A stretch of DNA of 64,000 bases from contig CM073889.1 in NCBI GenBank assembly GCA_037176705.1, positions 107,029,890 to 107,093,889 on the forward strand. The letters run 5' to 3'. The notes below the pieces were generated by a model that saw nothing but the letters and a program-made list of their open reading frames with translations, ran no database searches and was not told where the DNA came from. A program made the position numbers and the translations under genes. Origin of the DNA: Molossus alvarezi. Lineage: Eukaryota; Chordata; Mammalia; Chiroptera; Molossidae. Positions 49,715-62,200 of the stretch are shown here, piece by piece (position 1 is the stretch's first letter; every line of letters starts with the position of its first letter).

Positions 49715-50479
49715 TTAATTGAAGCTTTTTATAGGAATTGGTATTTTGATATGACTCACCTTGGAAGCTGTAATTTTATAACACTGGGGAAACATCATTA
49801 TAAAGCAGCCTGCATGAGATTTGAAATATGCTACACAAAATTAAATTTGAAAAATGAGTAATAACTAACATTTTATATGAAAGAAGTACAGTATTTTTAA
49901 AGATGGATCCATTCTCTGTGGGCTGATTTTATATTTTTGTCTTTCTATACACTGCTTAAAAACAAATGGCAAATGTCCAGGACTAACTTTTTTTTAAACA
50001 ATAAAGTATGACATGCAGAAGCTAAGAAACTATAGCTGCAACAACAACAAATCTTTTCAGTACTCAAGCGCACCAAACTTCCCTTGGTATCCAAGGAAAC
50101 AGTAACTACTCTTTGATGTTATCATCGTAGTTTTATAGATAACCAACTCCCCATTTTTCCTTAAGTACTTTAATACCACATTCTTACTCAATTATTCCTT
50201 CCCACCTCTTAAATTCTTTGTAATATCCTACCATTTCCATTTCTTAGATTTGTCTAGGTCTTCTTGCCCACATTCTACTCTGCCTTTCAGCACAGGGAAA
50301 TACATGGAATTTCAAGTGTATACTTCAAAGCTTTGTGCTCAAGGTGTTTTTTAAATTCAGCTTTTGGAGAAGCCATACTTACCTTTCTTGCAAGGATTTT
50401 GTTTTGTGTTACTTTTGTTTCAGTCAGGATTTTAAAAAGAATTCAGGGCAGAATATCTGAAACCTTTTCTTCAGTGTTA
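49715..50479. other. unassigned intronic sequence
   Basis: No gene or repeat family recognised. Confidence 0.35.
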
Positions 50480-51640
50480 CCATCTACTGCCCAGACCTCA
50501 CATGGATCTTGAAGCTGTTCACTTCTTCTCTGCATTTCCGGTTTTACATCCAACACCACCAAACCAACCTTAATCTCTCCCTTTGATTTGTACAGTTCCC
50601 TCCTAATTGACCACCTCAGTTCCAGCATTCTTCATATGCTCTCAGAATGGTTTTCTAAAACCCTAGATATAATTAGGTTACATGTATCTAAAAGATACAT
50701 CTTGAGTATCTTTCCATGGCTGCGGGTGAAAATCGTGTTCTTTCACGGGGTCCCAAGAAAGCATTCCAAGAGACCCATGTGTGGGGGGTTGAGGTGTGTT
50801 ATGGTGAGAAGGCCGCTCTGCATGTCCAGTGTCTCATCTCTGTCCGTCCCATCATGGAAAAAGTCCAGCCTCATCTCCATGAAGGCCAAAACAAAGGCCA
50901 GTGTCCAAAGGTTCTGTTCCATTGGTCCAGCATCAAAGTCCAGGTCAGTCTGGGGCTGCCCTTGGGAGGCAGCATGCGCGATGTCTAGAGGATGGTGCTG
51001 CTGGACAAGGTGGCATCCTTGTTGTCTTCTAAAGGTGACAGAGTTGACGAAAATTAGCTAAATACGCTAACACCATTGTTCAAAGAATAAAAATGGAAAT
51101 GTGAATTTGACCAATAGAGTCATCTATGACCTGGCCCTTTCTCCGGCTTCTCAGCTCGTTTTCTACCGTTCTCCTCTTGACTCACTGAGTTCCAGCCCAA
51201 TTACCTCTCCTTGAGATACCAAAGTACAGATCTCATCTTGCTTTATCAGAGGTAGGGAACCTTATTTCTGCCAATAGCCATTTAGATATTTATAATATCA
51301 TTTGAGGGCCATACAAAATTATCAGCTTAAAAATTAGCCTGCTACATTTGGTCAGGCTAATTTGATGAGGTGTGTGATGTCAGCTGACATTGATTTCGTG
51401 GGCCTTATACGGCCCGCGGGCTGGATGTTCCCCACCCCTGCTAGGTTCTTAAACATACTGTTCTCTCAGTTCATAAAGTTCTCATTGATTTTGTAGTTTT
51501 ACATTTATAATTTCTGTTTTGTAGCCTTTAAGGTCAATAAGGACAGAGACTTTGCTTTTCTCATCCCAATTACTTCATATTAATTCATTAATTCATATGA
51601 GCATAATGCCATGTACTCTAGATGTTCAATTTTATGTGCT
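50480..51640 (+). mobile_element. L2 (sense), split into pieces
   Basis: The left piece (50480-50690) has 'ttctctgcatttccggtttt' to 'gaatggttttctaaaaccct'. The right piece starts with 'catctatgacctggcccttt' at 51120 and, after a hAT-like MITE, ends with 'ggacagagactttgcttttc' and 'gatgttcaatttt'. The interval 50700-51110 does not fit L2 and is unassigned. Confidence 0.6.
51247..51438. mobile_element. hAT-like MITE
   Basis: The termini are inverted: cagaggtagggaacct at left and gttccccacccctg at right. The interior has 'gccatttagatatttataat' and 'gggccttatacggcccgcgg'. Length is about 190 bp with no coding capacity. An 8-bp target duplication is not evident, so the class call rests on the CAGGGGTGGGGAAC-type ends. 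Confidence 0.7.
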
Positions 51641-52549
51641 GAGTGGCTAGCTCTTGGAATGAATGACCTTCTGCCTCCACTGGTACTTACTGTTTTCCAC
51701 TTGATCATTGCAGGAGTTGTTTTTTGGTTCCACTTGTCTTGTTTTCCCTCAATCTACCTTCCATACTGCTACTCTCCTGACCTTTCTAGCAATGGATGAA
51801 TCTGATGTCACCACGTTTTTCAGGACTGTTCAGCGGCTGTCCATTAATCAGAGGTTAAAAATCTTCGGCTTGCCATAGAAGGGCCCTTGTAGTTGGTGCC
51901 CTGGTAGCCTCTCCTGTTGTTACTCAGCTGCCTCACCTCCAACAGTGTAGAATGACCATGCAAAAGGACAGGAGAAAAATAAAGTAAAACCTCTTAAAGT
52001 ATTCAGATGCCCGTGCTACTGATTTCTTGGTTGGCATACTGAACTCTGAGGGCCCTTTTTTGTATTGACTTAATTAATGTTTATAGCAACGTACTGAAAC
52101 AGGTCGGACAAGCTGGATGGATTAATATTAGAGCAGAAAGGTGACCTCCAATCAAGCTGGCTCCAGCAGTGAACTTTTCAAATCCCTCCATACCAAATAT
52201 ATAGCTATGATGGATAAAATACACAAATACAAAACCGAAGAGGCATAACTGGGCTCAGGAGAGAGAGCTATCTCTGTGGACAAGTAATGGAATAGAAATG
52301 TAATAATTTGGGCATAAACCATTAGCTGCTGTCCAGAAGCAGCTTTTGGTTCCTATGGACGGAGAGGAACTAAAATATATCATGAACAAAACTTAAAGCC
52401 AGGAGCTAGGCTGTGGCTCCCTCAGCTCCTGGAAGGGACATTGAAAGGGTATGATGAGTACATTATTGATTAAAATTGAGGCTGTGTTAGTAAAGTAGAA
52501 AGCAAAATGGATATTAAGTGTGTGACTGGCAATGTTTACCATAACAGAA
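51641..52549. other. unassigned intronic sequence
   Basis: No gene recognised. The part near 52390-52560 may be the start of the following L1. Confidence 0.35.
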
Positions 52550-52573
52550 AAGAATGAAAATAAGTGAGTTGTG

Positions 52574-52793
52574 GCCCTGGCTAGGCGGCTCAGTGGGTTA
52601 GAACAGTTTCCCATGTATCGAAAAGGTTGCAGATTCGATTCTGATCAGGGCAAATCCTTAGGTTTCGGGTTTGATCCCCAGTCAGGGTGCATACGGGAGG
52701 CAAATGATCGATATTTCTCTCTTACATTGATGTTTCGCTCTCTCTAAAATCAGTAAAACACACACACACATACACATGTCTTGGGTGAGGATA
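52574..52793 (+). mobile_element. VES-like SINE with hybrid tail
   Basis: The head and body end in the type B tail (ctctctaaaatcagtaaaa), then (ca)n, then the type A tail box (atgtcttgggtgaggata). One target duplication encloses all of it: aaaataagtgagttgtg (52557-52573) and aaaataaatgagttgtg (52794-52810). Confidence 0.85.
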
Positions 52794-53367
52794 AAAATAA
52801 ATGAGTTGTGTTCAACCTAATAATCAAAAATAAAACAAAGAAAAAGGGAGAATAGAGATGAAATAATAATATCAAAACCCAAGTGCTGTTTTAAAATCTG
52901 ATAAAATATATATATTTCTAGCAAAACTGATCAAGAAAGGCATGAAAAATAATATTAGAGAAGGTACAATTGAGATTTTTTTAAATTATAGAGAATAGTG
53001 TAAATAACTTCACACCAATAAATTTAAAAACTTAGATGAAATATTTATTTTAAAATGGTAAGTTGTCAGAAGTGAGTCAAGAAGAAATAGAAAATGAAAT
53101 AGTAACTATTATAAAAAATGAATTTATAATTTAAACTATTCCTGTATCCTGCTCCTCCGCCACACCTCCAGCCCCTGCCTGACTCCAGAGGGGAATGTCC
53201 TGAGACACAGGCCGGATCGTTGCGGAGGAGAATGTTCATAGAACTTCGAGAATCCTTTAACTGTTTTCAAAGAATTGGGAGAGAAAGTACCTTAACCCAG
53301 TTCTTGAGGCTTGTATTATATTGCCGCTAAGACTCAACAAGAATAGTATTTGAAAAGAAAATGATAG

Positions 53368-53526
53368 CCCATCCGGTGTGGCTCAGTGGATCGAGAGATC
53401 CTGGTTCCATTCCCAGTCAGGGCACATGCCCGGTTTTCAAGCTCGATCCTTAGTGAGGCAACCAACTGATGTATCTCTCACATCGATGTTTCTCTCTATC
53501 CCTTCCTCTCTCTCTAAAAATTCAAT
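53368..53526 (+). mobile_element. VES-like SINE, type B, shortened
   Basis: Head 'ccatccggtgtggctcagtg', tail 'ctctctctaaaaattcaat'. Target duplication gaaaatgatag (53357-53367) and gaaaattatag (53527-53537). Part of the head after the A-box is deleted. Confidence 0.85.
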
Positions 53527-54264
53527 GAAAATTATAGTCTAATCTCACCTATGAACACAAATGTAAAAATTCTATTAGCAATTTAGTTCAGAGTCTAGGT
53601 ATTGGCCTGTTTATCTACCTGTCTACCCCCTATTAATCAACATCCATCCTTCCTTCTTTCCATCCTTCCATCCATTCATCAGTCTATCCAGAGTTTACCC
53701 CAGGAAAGCAAGCATAGTTCAAGGCCAGAAAATATATCACATTTCAGGTAACACTGATATGGTTATACAATAGATAGATTAAAAAACATTTGATAAGTTC
53801 AGGATCATGGTGATATTTGGGACATGAGGACGGGGTAGTGAAGTCAAGACACAATCCATAGTAGACTTTTGTTATATCCACATTAGTTAATTACTTTTTA
53901 GTAAAATAGGATTTTACAATGTTGATTGTGTACATGTATATCATGATATTCTTTATTCTCTATGTAATTTAATGGCTGCTTGTGATATCACATAGTAAAT
54001 ACCAAACAAAAATAAATTTAAAAAAGGTAGAGGGCATGGGTAGGATCGAGCAAAGGACTAAGTCTTAGGAGAATTTTGGGAGAGTGAATGAGGTGTATAT
54101 CTTAGAGAAAGGTTGGGAAAAGAAATTTTAAGAAGTGTTATGTGTTAGGAATGTAATTTCTCTAATTACCTCCTATTTATTCATACTTTAATAAAGATTT
54201 AAAATTATTTTTCATTATGTTTTGGGTATCATTATGGTATTTCTTCTGAATGTGAAATTTTGTT

Positions 54265-54575
54265 GAGCTTTACCCAGGTTTTAAGTACCCTCTTCAAATG
54301 CCTGGTTGCCCTTCTGCATCCTGGTTCGTCTGAACAATTACTCCTCCTTGGCCTTCTCTCACCGCCCATCCCTCTTGGTCCCCGGCAGCCTCCTCCTTAT
54401 CCTTTGAGTCTTAAACGCAGCATTTCTTCCTTTGTGAAAAGGCTCTCCTTTTTTCATGAACTAGCGAGCTTCTTGAGAACCTGGACTATTTATTCTTATG
54501 TCTGCAGTTCCCTGACCCAAAGAAGATGCTCAGTAAATATTTGTTAAATTAGTGTGCAAATTAATAAATGAACTA
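54265..54575 (+). mobile_element. L2 3' end (sense)
   Basis: 'agcttcttgagaacctggac' then 'gatgctcagtaaatatttgt' and 'aataaatgaactaatg' match the L2 3' terminus in sense orientation. Confidence 0.75.
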
Positions 54576-54659
54576 ATGAACAATCTTTTATAAAAATAGA
54601 TTTATTGAGACAAATATTTTATTTCATAAAATCCATCCTTTTAAAATTCATAATTAAGC

Positions 54660-54912
54660 CCTGGCCAGTTTTGCTCAGTGGTTAGATCATCAGCCTGCGG
54701 ACCAGAGAGACCCAGGTTCAGTTCCCGCTAAGGGCACGTACCTCAGTTGCAGTTTGTCTCCGGCCTTGGTTGGGGTCATGTGGGTGGCAACCACTCGATG
54801 TGTCCCTTTCGTGTCGATGTTTCTCTCTCTCTCTCTTCCTCCCTCTCTCCCTCCTGCTCTATCTGAAGATAAATGCAAAAAAAAAAAAAAAAAAAATTTT
54901 TTTTAATAAAAT
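54660..54912 (+). mobile_element. VES-like SINE, type A
   Basis: Head 'cctggccagttttgctcagt', poly(A)/T tail. Target duplication aaaattcataattaagc (54643-54659) and aaaattcatgattaagc (54913-54929), with one mismatch. Confidence 0.92.
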
Positions 54913-55769
54913 AAAATTCATGATTAAGCATTTCTTAGTATATTTGGAGTTGTGCAGATATAAGCATAATCTAATTTTATAACATTTTTATCATCTCAAA
55001 CACCTAGGACTCATTAACCATCATTAACTATTTCACTCTTGTCCCACCTCTAGGCAATTGCTCATCTACTTTCTGTCTCTATAGATTTGCCTATTCTGGA
55101 CATTTCATGTAAATGGAATCATGCAATACCTGGTTCTTTGTAAGGACCTTTTCCTTTGCATAATATTTTCAAGGTCGACCACATTGCAGTGTATATCAGT
55201 ACTGCATTACTCTTTACTAGTGAATAATATTTTATTGGATGGATATACCACATTTTTTTTTTTATCAGATAAAGGACATTTGAGTTGTTTTCACTTCTTG
55301 GCTGTTGTGAATAATGCTGCTGTGAACATCCATGTACAAGCTTTGTGTGTACATTTGTTTTAATTTCTCTTGGGTAGATACCCAGGAGTGGAATTGTCGG
55401 GGCATATGGTAACTCTGTGTTTTACTTTTTGAGGACCTGCCAGACTGTTTTCTTAAGTAGTTGTGTCATTTACATTCCCACCTGCCATGCATGAAGGTTT
55501 CAATTTCTGTACACCCTCACCAACACCTGCTGTTTATTGCCTGTCCTTTTTGTTACAACCATCCTAGTGGATATGAAGTGGTATCTCATTGTAGTTTTGA
55601 TTTACATTTTCCTAATGACCAGTGATGCTGAGCATCTTTCAATTTTCTGATTGGCCATTTGTATATCTTTGAAGAATTAGCTATTTAAATTGTTTGCCCA
55701 TTTTGAAAGATAGATTTTCTTTTCTTTTTTTTTTTTTTAAGGAAGGCTTTTCTTTTATTATTATTATTT

Positions 55770-56008
55770 TTTATCCTCACCTGAGGACATTTTTGCATTT
55801 ATATTTAGATAAAGCCGGAGGGAGAAAGGGAGGAAGAGAGAGAGAGAGACATTGATGTGAGAGAGACACATTGAGTGGTCGCCAACCCCACAACCCCAAC
55901 CAGGCTGGGGACAAATGGCAACCGAGGTACGTGCCCTTAGCAGGAACCGAACCCAGGACTCTTCGGTCTGCGAGCCTATGCTCTAACCACTGAGCAACCG
56001 TCCAGGGC
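55770..56008 (-). mobile_element. VES-like SINE, type A (antisense)
   Basis: Tail 'cctcacctgaggacattttt' at left, head 'taaccactgagcaaccgtcc' at right. Imperfect target duplication aaggcttttcttttatt (55743 on) and aaggttttcttattatt (56009 on). It lies 483 bp upstream of WDR7 exon B. Confidence 0.88.
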
Positions 56009-56484
56009 AAGGTTTTCTTATTATTGAGTTGTAAGATACATTCTGGATACAATCCCTTATTAGATGTATGATTGACAATTTTTCTCTCAGTCTGTGTGTT
56101 GTCTTTATTTTGTTGATACTGTCATTTGAAGTGCAAATATTTTAATATTGATAAAGTCCAATTTAAAATATTTTAAAATTACTTGTGCTTTTGGTATCAT
56201 GTCTAAGAAATTTTTGCCTAACCGAAGATCATGAAGCTATGCTACTATATTTTCTTCTGCATGTTCTTTAATTTTAGCTCTTACATTTAGGGCTGTAATC
56301 CATTTTGAGTTGACTTTTTGCAAGGTGGGAGATAAAAGTCCAGATTCATTCCTTTGTATGGGAATAACCAGTTGTCCCATTTTTTAAAAAGACTGTCTTT
56401 TCCTGAATGAGCAATCTTGAATGTTTTTCTAATCATATGTCTTTTTGTATTGATATTCCTTTAATTTATATCCTTTTGTTTTGA

Positions 56485-57714
<1,230 letters not shown>

Positions 57715-57970
57715 TACTAATTCTTTTGAGCACAATTTTAAGCTTTTTACATGCATTAACTCACTCAGTCCTCACAATCACCTTTTAAAGTGGGTACCTC
57801 TGTTATCTCTATTTTACACATTAGCCTAGTGAGGCACAAAGAGGGGGCAAGAAAGGTGTAGTCAGCCTGGCCGAGACCACACCTGTAGGCAGTGGCACTT
57901 TCTGGCTCAGCACCAACTGTCGGTTCCAAAGCTCATGCCTTGGGCCACTATGCCGACTGCTACCGTTCCA
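57715..57970 (-). mobile_element. MIR SINE (antisense)
   Basis: 'tttttacatgcattaactca', 'gtcctcacaatcacctttta' and 'ttacacattagcctagtgag' give the antisense MIR order. Confidence 0.75.
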
Positions 57971-57984
57971 TGCTTCCTAGCGGA

Positions 57985-58155
57985 AAGAGCTTCACGACTA
58001 ACCTGTGCTATCACTTTATAATTTCAAAAGCACTTTCTTTTCTGTCCCCTCATTTGAACTTCAAAATAGAAACCGACTTCTCCAAAGTGGCTCAGCCAAA
58101 AAGTGGTAGAACTTGAATTTGAACTCAAGTTGCTTGTGACCTGAAAACCCATGCC
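57985..58155 (-). mobile_element. second MIR-like fragment (antisense)
   Basis: 'ctccaaagtggctcagccaa' with 'gtggtagaacttgaatttga' fits the antisense MIR 5' half. Diverged. Confidence 0.5.
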
Positions 58156-58465
58156 CTTTCCATTTTCCTCCCGGACCCATCCACCTTCCCTCTCCCGCAA
58201 AGGCCTACGTGCCCTGGCTCCTACCTCTCAGCTCTAGACTCGAAGTTCTCCCAACTTGTGCAAGTCCCCTGCTTTGCATTCATAAAACCCTGCTCAAATC
58301 TCACCCACTCTGCAAAGGGCTCTTCAGTTAGGCCCACCTCTTCATGTCACCCCAGACAGTCTAGGACTTGCACATCTAGTTCTTTGTTTAATCTTGACAT
58401 TAGAATATGAGAGGTTAATAAAACCTTGAGATATTTATTTAGTCTGGTGGCTTTTAAACTTTTTT

Positions 58466-58682
58466 TTTTGTGTGTGTGTGACTATTTTGTTTTTTTCTTT
58501 ATTGATTTTTAAAGAGAGAGGAAGGGAGAAGGAGAGAGAGATAGAAACATCAATGAGAGAGAACATCAATTGGCTGCCTCCTGCATGCCCCCCACTGGGG
58601 ATTTGGCCCTGACCGGGAATCAAACCAGTGACCTCTTGGTGCATGGGTCAACGCTCAACCACTGAGCCATACTGGCCAGGCA
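58466..58682 (-). mobile_element. VES-like SINE, type B (antisense)
   Basis: A (gt)n and T-rich tail is at the left, and the head 'aaccactgagccatactggc' at the right. Target duplication cttttaaactttttt (58451-58465) and ctttcaaactttttt (58683-58697). Confidence 0.9.
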
Positions 58683-59009
58683 CTTTCAAACTTTTTTGCT
58701 CACCATCTCTCTATGAGTATCAACAAGTCTCTAATCCCTTGCACATTATTATATTGACAGTAAAACTTATTAATAGTAAGTTTAAATATTTGCAAAAGAT
58801 AGAATGTGGGGGATACTGTGAATATTGACATTTAAAATGAAACTATTGTTGTTCTTTTTAATATACTCAATAGAATATTTACCATAACCATTTGATATCC
58901 ATTATCATCCATTAAAAAAAAAAATACATGGCAACTTTTCTTTAAAAGTCAGAAATCTTACATCTGATTATTTTCCTTGAAGAGAGATAATTTCTACTCT
59001 CACATTTTT

Positions 59010-59257
59010 TTTTTTTTTTTATCCTCACCCGAGGACATTTTTCCATTTTTTGTTCAGGTAGAGTGGGAGGGAGAGAGAGGAACAGAGAGAGAGAGAAATA
59101 TCGATGTGAAAGGAACACATCGAGTGGCTGCCACCCGCACGACCAACCAGGGCCGGGGACAAACTGCAACTGAGGTACGTGCCCTTAGCGGGAACCGAAC
59201 CCGGGTCTCTCCAGACCGCAGGCCGACGCTCTAGCCGCTGAGCGAAACCGGCCAGGG
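59010..59257 (-). mobile_element. VES-like SINE, type A (antisense), low divergence
   Basis: Tail 'cctcacccgaggacattttt', head 'tagccgctgagcgaaaccgg'. Perfect 16-bp target duplication ctactctcacattttt at 58994-59009 and 59258-59273. The intact CpGs suggest a recent copy. Confidence 0.92.
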
Positions 59258-59273
59258 CTACTCTCACATTTTT

Positions 59274-62200
59274 AGGGAAGGTGGTTATATGCTTATTTAG
59301 CATCCAGAAATTAATTCTTAAATTAACTGTGTCTTAAAACTATTTGTGCTTTCCTGAAAAGTCTTAAAATATTCCCATTTGAAAGGGGTTACTTATTTTG
59401 AAGACCACTGATTTAGTCCAATGTGTTTTGTATAAATTCTCAGTGGTGTCCTATATTTTCCTGCAAGGAAAGTGAACATAAATGCTTTTCTCTGGAGTTT
59501 TCCCATAGCTCAGTATAAGTATCTGGGTATAAATATAGGAATATCATAATTTAATGAATTGGATGATTGATTCCACCCAAGCCATTGGCCAGTTGCTAGG
59601 CAGATTAGTTTGTACCACATTGTCTTAGTTACCTAGACCAATATTGTTATCATCCCTTTTCTAACCACAATTTATCTTTATATGAAATTCTGATATTCAT
59701 GTACTTGCTTCTGTATGTCTTTTCTTTTAACTGTAATAATTTTATCTGCAAATTATAACTGCTAGAAAAAGAAGAATCAGGTTAGGAAAAGAGGAGGAAT
59801 TAAAATGCTATGGCAGAGTAAACATAGAGATTTTTCAAAGAAACCTTGGGAATTGATAAAATAATGAAATGGTCTTAGTACTGCTCTTTTGATTTGGTAA
59901 AAGGGAGCTGAACTACATGTAAAGGGGTCCTAACGCCTGTTTCAGACACAAGGGAAACCCTGGGCTGAGTTGGACTGTGGGGAGGGCTTTGGCGTGGTAC
60001 CCCCTCAGCTTTCCCAAGCAAGGTAAACAAGATACGCCCAAGCATTTTCAATATTTAAGTGTTTTAGAAGCAAGTTTGTTCTTTGAACATTTTGGGTAAA
60101 AGACTAGCTGAGGGAGGGGCAGAAGGTAATTCTTCTTAGAAATGTATATTTATGATTATTTTATTGCACCAGAAGACAGAGATTCTGAGAGGTTTCTAGC
60201 AAACAAGAAATATATAGAAAATGAATGATATAGTTAGTACCTATTAGGGTAAGTTTAAATGTGTAAAATGTTCTTAATATTTTCCTTATTTATTATGGTT
60301 GCCTTACTTTTAATACTTATATTATAAAGGTTATCATAAGTTTGCTTTTAACTTTCATTCATTATCCTATTTTTTTTTAATCAAAGATTTTAGATCCCTT
60401 GGTGGTAAATTGCCTACCACCAGGATTTTCAAGACCTTTCTTATTTGAATTGGGGTGCTTTATTAAATTTATAGTTACCAGTTTAAATCTTGTTCTCCTG
60501 GTTAGAAACAGATATCAAAATGCTCTGTCTTACTTAGGCTCTTTTCAATCAGTTATGTGTACAATTAACCAGTTATAATGTTAACTGCTGAAAGTTGCTA
60601 TATGCACTGCCATGTTATTTGCTTATATGGCGTTTAGAACGTATTGGTACCATTAAATATTAAATCTTTATGGCATCCTATTGAATGAGATAATCATTAT
60701 TATCCTCATTTTGAGATCAGGCAATTAAGATACAATATTTGATTAACTTTAATTGCTAATGTAGTTAGAAGTATAGCAGTAAAGTCTAGCCTTCCTCATA
60801 AGCCATTCTGTGAAAACTCTTAACCCAGTAAAATCTCAGTTACCACACTGATGGAAGGGAAGAGTGATGCCGACATTTAATTTGAAAGTCATATTTAGTT
60901 TCATAATACATTTTATACTTATATTTGAATATATATGAATCTATTGTGGGTGTTAACACTTTACATAAAATGTCAAAATCATATATTGAAGACCAAGCTG
61001 AAGGACTTGGGTAATTATGAGGCCTAGACTAGACCACTCTATTCCCTTGTACCCTTGGGTCGCAGTTTCCTCTTATATAAAATAAAAAACTAGAACTATT
61101 CTTTTTCTAAGGCCCCTTTTTGTCCATTTAGTCTTTGCTTCTGAAGTGGAATAGAAAGCATCCCAGGAAATTCACCTTTGTAACCTGCCATTTTCTTCTC
61201 CACGTAGGGATGGATGTTTATATCAGCCCAACTTTAGTAGAGATTCTTCATTTGTATTTGGATCCACAAAATAAGGCGTTTTTAGACTACTTTGGGTATT
61301 ATTGATAATGTTACCTTACAGGGCTCTTGGTTCATTCTTCCATTTGGTGTCCTCTGCTCGGTGTGTAATTGTGGAATTATGCTGGCACATCTGTAGTAAA
61401 TCCCATTTTGATCTCTCATTAGCTTTTTGACTTTGAGCAAGTGTCATAAGTCATTTCCCTGGGCAGCAGACTCTGAGGCAGATTTGTATGCAGGCGGGTT
61501 CTGGGATCAATAGCTTCAGGGGAGTGAAAGAAGCAGGACTGGGCAGGGGAGAAGTTGAATCGCATTCCAATGGCCTAGAAAGCTTCAGCCCATCTCAGGG
61601 ACCCCTGGAGCTGGGCTGGCCCTTCACACTTGTCCTGAATGAGGACTAAGGGCTCAGCATTTACATCCTTGTGTCCATCAGTCACTGGAATCAAGCCATT
61701 GGTGCCCTGAGAAGGGGGTGTGTTCTTGAGTGAGGCAGCTCTCTTCAGTTTAAGGCAAACCCCACAGAAGGACTTGGCTGAGGTTTATCTGCCACTAACA
61801 CTCCCATGAGCTTGGGGAGGGAATACTCCAGTCGTGGATGGGAGGAGATGGGCAGCTCCCATTCAGCGTGTTACCAGTTGATGTGTGTCCCAGTCTATCT
61901 GCAGAGGTGGAGAGAGGGACTGCCATTTATTTAACATGCTTTTTATTCCAACTTCATACCTAGCTCTTACTACCCTGCAAGACGGATCTTTTACCCAGCA
62001 CCTGGCATGATACAAGACACATTCATAATAGCTAGTTACTGAGCACCCAGTCTGCAGCAGGCACCTGTGCAGGCACCTGTGCTATCTCAGCCCCCTAATC
62101 AGTCAGCTGCGTCCTGGCCCTGTTCCCCTTTGGCAGGTGAGGAAACTGCAGCGTTGCTCTGCACTCCCTGCAGCTTCGTGAAATCCGATCAAACTTGCTT

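Larger units (their letters stand above)
52550..53830 (+). mobile_element. old L1 ORF2 (sense), interrupted by two SINEs
   Basis: Sense ORF2 order: 'ctgatcaagaaaggcatgaa', 'gagtcaagaagaaatagaaa', 'tagtatttgaaaagaaaatg', 'gagtttaccccaggaaagca', 'caagcatagttcaaggccag', 'aaaaacatttgataag'. SINEs at 52574-52793 and 53368-53526 split it, and a C/T-rich catc/cttc patch lies at about 53640-53685. Many frame breaks, no function. Confidence 0.75.
54590..56435 (-). mobile_element. L1 3' UTR and ORF2, antisense, ending beside WDR7 exon B
   Basis: Antisense L1 from the 3' UTR (ctatagatttgcctattctg, 55079; aaatggaatcatgcaatacc, 55112) through ORF2 (gataaagtccaatttaaaat, 56151; ccattttgagttgacttttt, 56300; aataaccagttgtcccattt, 56362). 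The similarity fades at about 56435, some 57 bp before the exon. SINEs at 54660-54912 and 55770-56008 interrupt it. Confidence 0.85.

Noticed and set aside
50588..51061. 157-codon + strand open frame
   Set aside because: Starts inside L2 and runs through an unassigned insert. No known protein recognised, and other frames are equally open. Reported only as an unexplained segment.
53640..53685. Separate CATC/CTTC satellite
   Set aside because: Short, imperfect expansion inside the L1 ORF2 remnant. Not enough to call a distinct element.
60655..60790. Additional MIR copy
   Set aside because: Only 'attatcctcattttgagatcaggcaa' resembles antisense MIR. Too weak to list as a feature.
61440..61900. 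Possible old LTR or repeat remnant
   Set aside because: GC-rich and vaguely reminiscent of a dispersed repeat, but no terminal motifs, duplication or family match could be defended.
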